This document shows, piece after piece, positions 59,345 through 64,000 of a DNA stretch of 64,000 nucleotides (its first letter is position 1; each line of letters begins with the position of its first letter). Source of the stretch: Siphonodentalium dalli. Taxonomy: Eukaryota > Mollusca > Scaphopoda > Gadilida > Siphonodentaliidae. Where the stretch lies: contig CP136061.1 of assembly GCA_032622095.1 (NCBI GenBank), positions 188,424,369-188,488,368 of the forward strand, in the 5' to 3' direction. Below the pieces are notes generated by a model. That model saw nothing but the letters and a program-made list of their open reading frames with translations. It made no database searches and was not told the origin of the DNA. The position numbers and the translations under genes were made by a program.

Positions 59345-59475
59345 CCGGCAACATCGGGGTATTTCGGGCAGATTTAATACTTTGAAGTCGATTTTGAACA
59401 CCGAGGCGGAGCCGATGGCCACAAAAAGAGACATCCAGTATTAAATCTCCATGTACCCCACGATGTTGCCGGAGA
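59345..59475. repeat. Inverted repeat, ~40-bp arms
   Basis: CCGGCAACATCGGGGTATTT...AGATTTAATACT on the left and AGTATTAAATCTCCATGTAC...CGATGTTGCCGG on the right are complementary with small differences, around a ~45-bp centre. Probably a small MITE. Confidence 0.75.
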
Positions 59476-59839
59476 TATAACGATTTTGTCCCCACAACAA
59501 TAGCCATGTCTCCTTAATTTAAGTGAGGCCAGATCGAAATTATGCACATGACACACGTCGGTACATTGACAAAAACAACACGTGCACAGTTTATTCGACC
59601 GGATAATGTATTGTCGCTTCTTCTTTCAAATGGTAAGTTAAGATAAGATTATTAAGATGATTTATTGCAATTCACAAATGGAGGCAGTTGCAAATAACAG
59701 TTAATACATGAAAAGTTACATATTAAAATAAAATACATGTAATATGCATATGTATACGATATATAATCCTTAGAGGAAGATAACTTAATACTTTCAATGA
59801 TTATTCCCCCATATTGCCATTCTGTCTCTTTATATAGAA

Positions 59840-60075
59840 CTAGAAGGTGACCCGACTTCGTCAGGGCTTTGACCTTGAATTGTCCATTTTGAAGGTCAAG
59901 GTCAAGTGGGGTCACGATTTGACCAGTCCAAAACACTGCCCGGACAAAAGTACCCGTCGAAATCCATCCGGTTTTACCCGATTTGACCTTGAATTGAAAT
60001 ATTTTGAAGGTCAATGTCAGGTCGGGGTCACGACTCGACCCGTCCAAAACACTCAGTGGACAAAAGTAACCCCAC
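59840..60075. repeat. CAAGGTCA-type dispersed repeat, third cluster
   Basis: CTAGAAGGTGACCCGACTTC, TTTGACCTTGAATTGTCCAT and GAAGGTCAAGGTCAAG repeat 2115-2290 almost word for word. Confidence 0.85.
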
Positions 60076-60965
60076 TGGCGTCGCATGGGCTCGGCGACCC
60101 GATAAAATTCGTATCCGGGGCAAGATACATTCACATACCAAATTTCAAGTCGATAGCTCCACCCGTTTCCGAGATCTCGTCTGCGCATGCGCGAAGCGGG
60201 CGCCGCACGGGCTCGCCAATACAACGTTGACGACCGCCTGGTCAAACTACACACACGTACCAAGTTTCGTCCCGATCGGTCGAGAATCGTAGAGTTGTAT
60301 AAATGACATACATACAGACAGACAGCCAGAGGTCTTCAAAATATATAGGAGACTAGCCGATGAGCCCGACGTTGTCCGGGCTATTCAAAAACCAAATTTC
60401 AAGTCGATAGCTCCACCCGTTTCCGAGATCTGGTATGCGCATGCGCGAAGCTGGCGTCGCACGGGCTCGGCGACCCGATAAAATTCGTATCCGGGACAAG
60501 ATACATTCACATAGCAAATTTCAAGTCGATAGCTCCACTCGTTTCCGAGATCTCGTCTGCGCATGCGCGAAGCTGGTGTCGCACGGACTCGGCGACCCGA
60601 TAAAATTCGTATCCGGGGCAAGATACATTCACATACCAAATTTCAAGTCGATAGCCCCACCCGTTTCCGATATCTCGTCTGCGCATGCACGAAGCTGGCG
60701 TCGCACGGGCTCGGCGACCCGATAAAATTCGTATCCGGGGCAAGATACATTCACATAGCAAATTTCAAGTCGATAGCTCCACCCATTTCCGAGATCTCGT
60801 CTGTGCATGCCGCACGGGCTCGCCAATACGACAACGACGACCGCCTGGTCAAACTACACACACGTACCAAGTTTCGTTCCGATCGGTCGAGAATCGTAGA
60901 TTTGTATAAATGACAGACAGACAAACAAACATACAGACAGACAGAGGTCTTCAAAATATATATGA
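60076..60965. repeat. Regular 122-bp tandem array with GCGCATGCGC boxes
   Basis: CAAATTTCAAGTCGATAG starts at 60393, 60515, 60637 and 60759, exactly 122 bp apart. The related but longer unit at 60076-60360 ends in CAGACAGACAG and AATATATAGGAGACTAGCCG. Most units hold TGCGCATGCGCGAAGC (varied to CGCATGCACGAAGC in one). Same family as 2721-3520. Confidence 0.93.
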
Positions 60966-62801
60966 GATAACCGGATGAAGATGAACTTATCATCTTCACT
61001 CATGATTATGAAATTTATGCTATAATTTTGAGCAATATCAATCAAGTATTTTCTATGGTCAGCTTATGCACTGTATTCCATAATGTCACACATGTGACAC
61101 ATTCTGTCTTTAAGGGTAGATACACACATGTATGCATGTAATCTCTGTAAATATCGTGTATTTGACGTTTTACATGGATCATACACGCCGTGTAATATGT
61201 GTCCGCTGACAACCAAATCATTGCGGCTGTGTTTGACCACAGTGAGTTAAACTCTGAACCGCTGAAGAGCCGTTGACTCGGACGAGGTCGTCAGGCCGCT
61301 TAAAATAATTATTCGCGCGATAACTCAAATGGTCGACGTTCTGTTTAAATCATTGTCAGTCTTCTATTGATGTTAATACCAATGATGGCCTCTTCCCCAA
61401 CATGCACGGGGGGATATTATCCCAGAAGCTACCGGATTGACCATTGCATATTTCCTCGACGGGGGGGGGGGGGGGGGGTGTGTGCACGCAGCACACTGAT
61501 TTATAAATATCGTAGTTGATTGTCGTGTCTGTTTTCTACGAGTGATTAATCTAATATGCAGCAATTTATTCTATTCATATAATTATGAACATATTATACT
61601 GCTTTAAATTTGGTGTTGCTGTTTGTCTTCGTTCAGCAAAAGGGTTGCCTAGCTATGAGTTCCCAACTACGTCACCTTTCCTCTCCTGTGTTATACAGTT
61701 ATACATGTATACGCAAAATTTACAACTATGGAATATTTAAGTAAAACATTATATTGTAATTCTTGCCCAGATAATCCCGGCTGATACATTCAATTAAGTT
61801 ATTGGAAGCTTTCGAGAACCACCCCTCCCCAATCATGGATTATGGTCGAAAATGTTATAATTCAAGCTTGTACAGGCTAAAAGTATGACAGTTAGGAGCT
61901 TGTTCAACCTTTGGCTTGAGAAACATATATATAAATGGGGGGGGGGGGGTGTCACTATTTTTAATTTCAACGCTGTACCTGAATTATTTTTGGCGCTATA
62001 ATGAATATTTGCAATCACAATTGAATGTTATCACATGAGCTCGCTCTCAAATTATCCGAGCAATCTCAACAAACCGGTATTATCCTATAAAAGAATTTTG
62101 CATATTTTATTTTTGTTTTGGATGACCCTGTTTCCAAGAAATGACAGAAACAAATCAAGTATAAAATCGACCGGCTCTAATCCACTTTTCAAAATGAAAA
62201 AACAGCAACATATATCAGACAATATTTACTCATTTCGGCATCCATGAAAGAAGACATGTTTATGACTGGCCTGAAATTTCTTTATGGCAGTTTGTTTGAT
62301 AATCACTTATAAACTACTCACTGGTCTCGTCTGTTGAAATGGACCTCTCGCGCACAGGTGATTAATGTTGTCAATTATTGGTGTGGCCATGTAAAAGACA
62401 TGTATTTTACATACAGAAATTACATGCATGTGTGTATCCACCCTTACTGACGTTTTCGGTTGTGCGTGTCGACCCTTTTCTATAGCTAAAATATTATTGC
62501 TAACTAACACGTGAACATCTCTCTTGCCGCTGGCGATCGAACGTGCCTGAGGTCCGGTTCTATATCATAATAATTGTCTTTGAAAGATTTGTAAATTTTT
62601 AGTATATTAGCAATATCTGGTATATACTATGGAATATGTTGTATATAATGTGATCTGGTGATTCGAAATTAAGTGGACATTTACGCTTCTGTGTGACTCC
62701 GCCAAGCGTTTGTACATATACCCAGGCGAGCATATTATTGTATTTTCAAGGCAATGTGTGCATTTGGATATGTTTCCCATATAAATATTGTATACACTCA
62801 C
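60966..62801. other. Intronic, poly-G runs only
   Basis: Nothing coding is recognised. G-runs at 61461-61478 and 61937-61949 are likely length-variable. Confidence 0.45.
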
Positions 62802-63035
62802 GTGGAAGTTGTAGCAAAGGCGATGAGCCACGGTCGTGACACGTCCCAGTAGAATGTTAATGGATTCCGCCTCGTTAAAATAAGTAAAGCTAATGGGCAG
62901 ATGATAACTTGATGTATGGCTATACCGACAATTACCGCGGCGGATAGCAATCCGACCTGGGCGAAAGCGTTTGTTATATCGTCAACTACTGCTACAGAAA
63001 CCATGATAAGGCAGGCAACACCTATCGGGGTCGAC
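62802..63035 (-). CDS. SLC1-family transporter gene 1, 234-bp exon
   Basis: The exon is bounded by acceptor TTGCCTTCAG and donor GTGAGTG and is exactly 234 bp, the size I recall for the corresponding vertebrate SLC1 exon. It encodes STPIGVACLIMVSVAVVDD, then VGLLSAAVIVGIAIHQVIIC and PLALLILTRRNPLTFYWDVS, ending RPWLIAFATTST. In EAATs this stretch reads (W)YSPIGI..LI, ...VGL..H..I..PL.Y...TRKNPF.F..G...A..TAFGTSSS. It covers TM5-TM6 and the start of hairpin HP1, whose Ser-rich tip is TTST here. The upstream exons are beyond the right edge. The frame that extends past the acceptor to an ATG at 63052 is an artefact of intron read-through. Confidence 0.92.
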
Positions 63036-63258
63036 CTGAAGGCAAGAGACATGACATATATTAAATAGATAGTATAGTCTTCGAGTTAGAAAGTAACAGG
63101 CTATGCTGGCGTCTATGCCAAGTAGTTTGTTGAAAATATCAGATAAAAGGTAGGCAACCGGCTAATGCGGCATATGATGCCCGTATCGGGACGTACATGT
63201 AACGTAGAATTGCACCCTAGATTATTTTCATTACAGAGAAAAGCATACACCAGTATTG
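63036..63258. other. Intron of SLC1 gene 1
   Basis: No exon with SLC1 features is seen upstream of 63035 within the window. Confidence 0.5.
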
Positions 63259-63262
63259 TTAA

Positions 63263-63756
63263 AGGCACGTGAGGCCTTAGTTGTCGAAAATATTCATATT
63301 TGTTCTAATCACCGTAAACCGAAAAACATTAAAACGCATACAGTTTCGTTCATATATACCATGGCCATCACGTAAACAGCATGTTATCATAAAGACCTAC
63401 TATATTTTACCTAAGCAAGAGCCTGATTGTGTTACAGAAGACAGCACAATGCTACTGGCTAATCACACACAAATGGCATACACGCTCTTTATTATTTCCA
63501 TATCAGGAATTCACCAACAAAGAACGCTCTTTATGTTTACTATCATAATATAAACAAACACCAGAAAAGTTACTTTTTATGATTTTGTTTACATAACAAT
63601 GGTCAAACATTTGACAATAACATACTGTTTATGCGATATTTCTTATTTGTATACGGACAAAGTCTGTCTACATTTTTATGTTCTTTCTGTTTGTGGCGGC
63701 TTTTGGCGGGTGGAAATATTTTCACAGGATACCCACCGCCAAGGCCAACCGTACCT
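63263..63756. mobile_element. piggyBac-like MITE, 494 bp, copy 2
   Basis: It is flanked by TTAA (63259-63262 and 63757-63760) and has the same termini and length as 36106-36599, differing at a small number of positions. A 90-codon frame inside (63281-63553) is a chance frame; it is not kept in copy 1. Confidence 0.88.
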
Positions 63757-63760
63757 TTAA

Positions 63761-64000
63761 CCAAGTGACATAGTCGTAACAAAATGTCGTAAAATGGTTT
63801 GATGTCGTTTTGAATAGATATTTTGTTTTTGTATTCTCAGTGCTATTGAAAAACATTTCTTTCTATTGCTTTACAGCTTTACAGTTGCAGCATGTCGCAC
63901 AAATTATATGTTAGTGCTCGAAATTACACTTTTCATGTTCCTTTTTCTCCTGAATCAATGGACGTGTTCATATTGAAGAACGACACGTGTCGCACCTGAA
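63761..64000. other. Intron of SLC1 gene 1, right edge
   Basis: Nothing recognised. Confidence 0.35.

Larger units (their letters stand above)
57417..62801. other. 5.4-kb intron of SLC1 gene 1
   Basis: It contains the 51-bp tandem repeat (57676-57997), an inverted repeat (59345-59475), the repeat cluster at 59840-60960 and poly-G runs (58937-58951, 61461-61478, 61937-61949). No other genes are recognised. Confidence 0.6.

Overview
This window is animal DNA, most likely from a marine invertebrate. It has AT-rich non-coding sequence, single genes split over long introns, and relics of at least eight transposable-element classes: several non-LTR (LINE) lineages, a Penelope-like element, a DIRS/Ngaro-like tyrosine-recombinase retroelement, a Gypsy LTR element, and hAT-like, piggyBac-like and other TIR elements. 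That mixture is typical of molluscs, brachiopods and other invertebrates, but I cannot name the species from the sequence. I found no prokaryotic operon structure, CRISPR array, rRNA or tRNA.

Host genes. The only host genes I can support are two members of the SLC1 family (excitatory amino-acid / glutamate transporter fold), in tandem on the minus strand. Gene 1 contributes its last four coding exons (63035-62802, 57416-57222, 51028-50894, 49926-49758) and ends at a TAG; its 5' part lies beyond position 64000. The internal exon sizes (234, 195, 135 bp) and phases join perfectly and fit the sizes I recall for vertebrate SLC1 genes. The product has lost the NMDGT signature and other Na+-site residues. 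Gene 2 begins 13 kb downstream with an ATG exon at 36777-36648, continues in a 75-bp exon at 7877-7803, and leaves the window on the left. Its first intron is 28.8 kb and holds most of the mobile DNA.

Layout. 1-1126: N-terminal half of a LINE ORF2 with a 2A-like motif. 1.8-3.5 kb: dispersed and tandem repeats rich in CAAGGTCA and GCGCATGCGC motifs. 3.7-5.1 kb: a hAT-like element with 8-bp TSD and a piggyBac-like MITE. 5.7-6.8 kb: DIRS/Ngaro-like RT relic. 7.8 kb: SLC1 gene 2 exon 2. 8.4-9.7 kb: LINE relic. 11.6 kb: Penelope-like RT fragment. 12-14 kb: low-complexity repeat units. 14.3-35.2 kb: a very large inverted repeat whose interior holds an inverted-LTR Gypsy derivative and an L1/Tx1-like LINE (ORF1, plus an ORF2 with one in-frame stop). 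The LINE is interrupted by a piece of another LINE flanked by 846-bp direct repeats. 36.1-36.8 kb: a piggyBac-like MITE beside SLC1 gene 2 exon 1. 37-45 kb: tandem and inverted non-coding repeats and a TIR element. 45.9-49.1 kb: a broken LINE with 2A-like motif and ATCGT tail. 49.7-63 kb: SLC1 gene 1 with repeats in its introns.

The retroelement ORFs follow their own logic (endonuclease, RT, RNase H, integrase). The two transporter genes are the host content and appear to have absorbed these elements into their introns and intergenic DNA.
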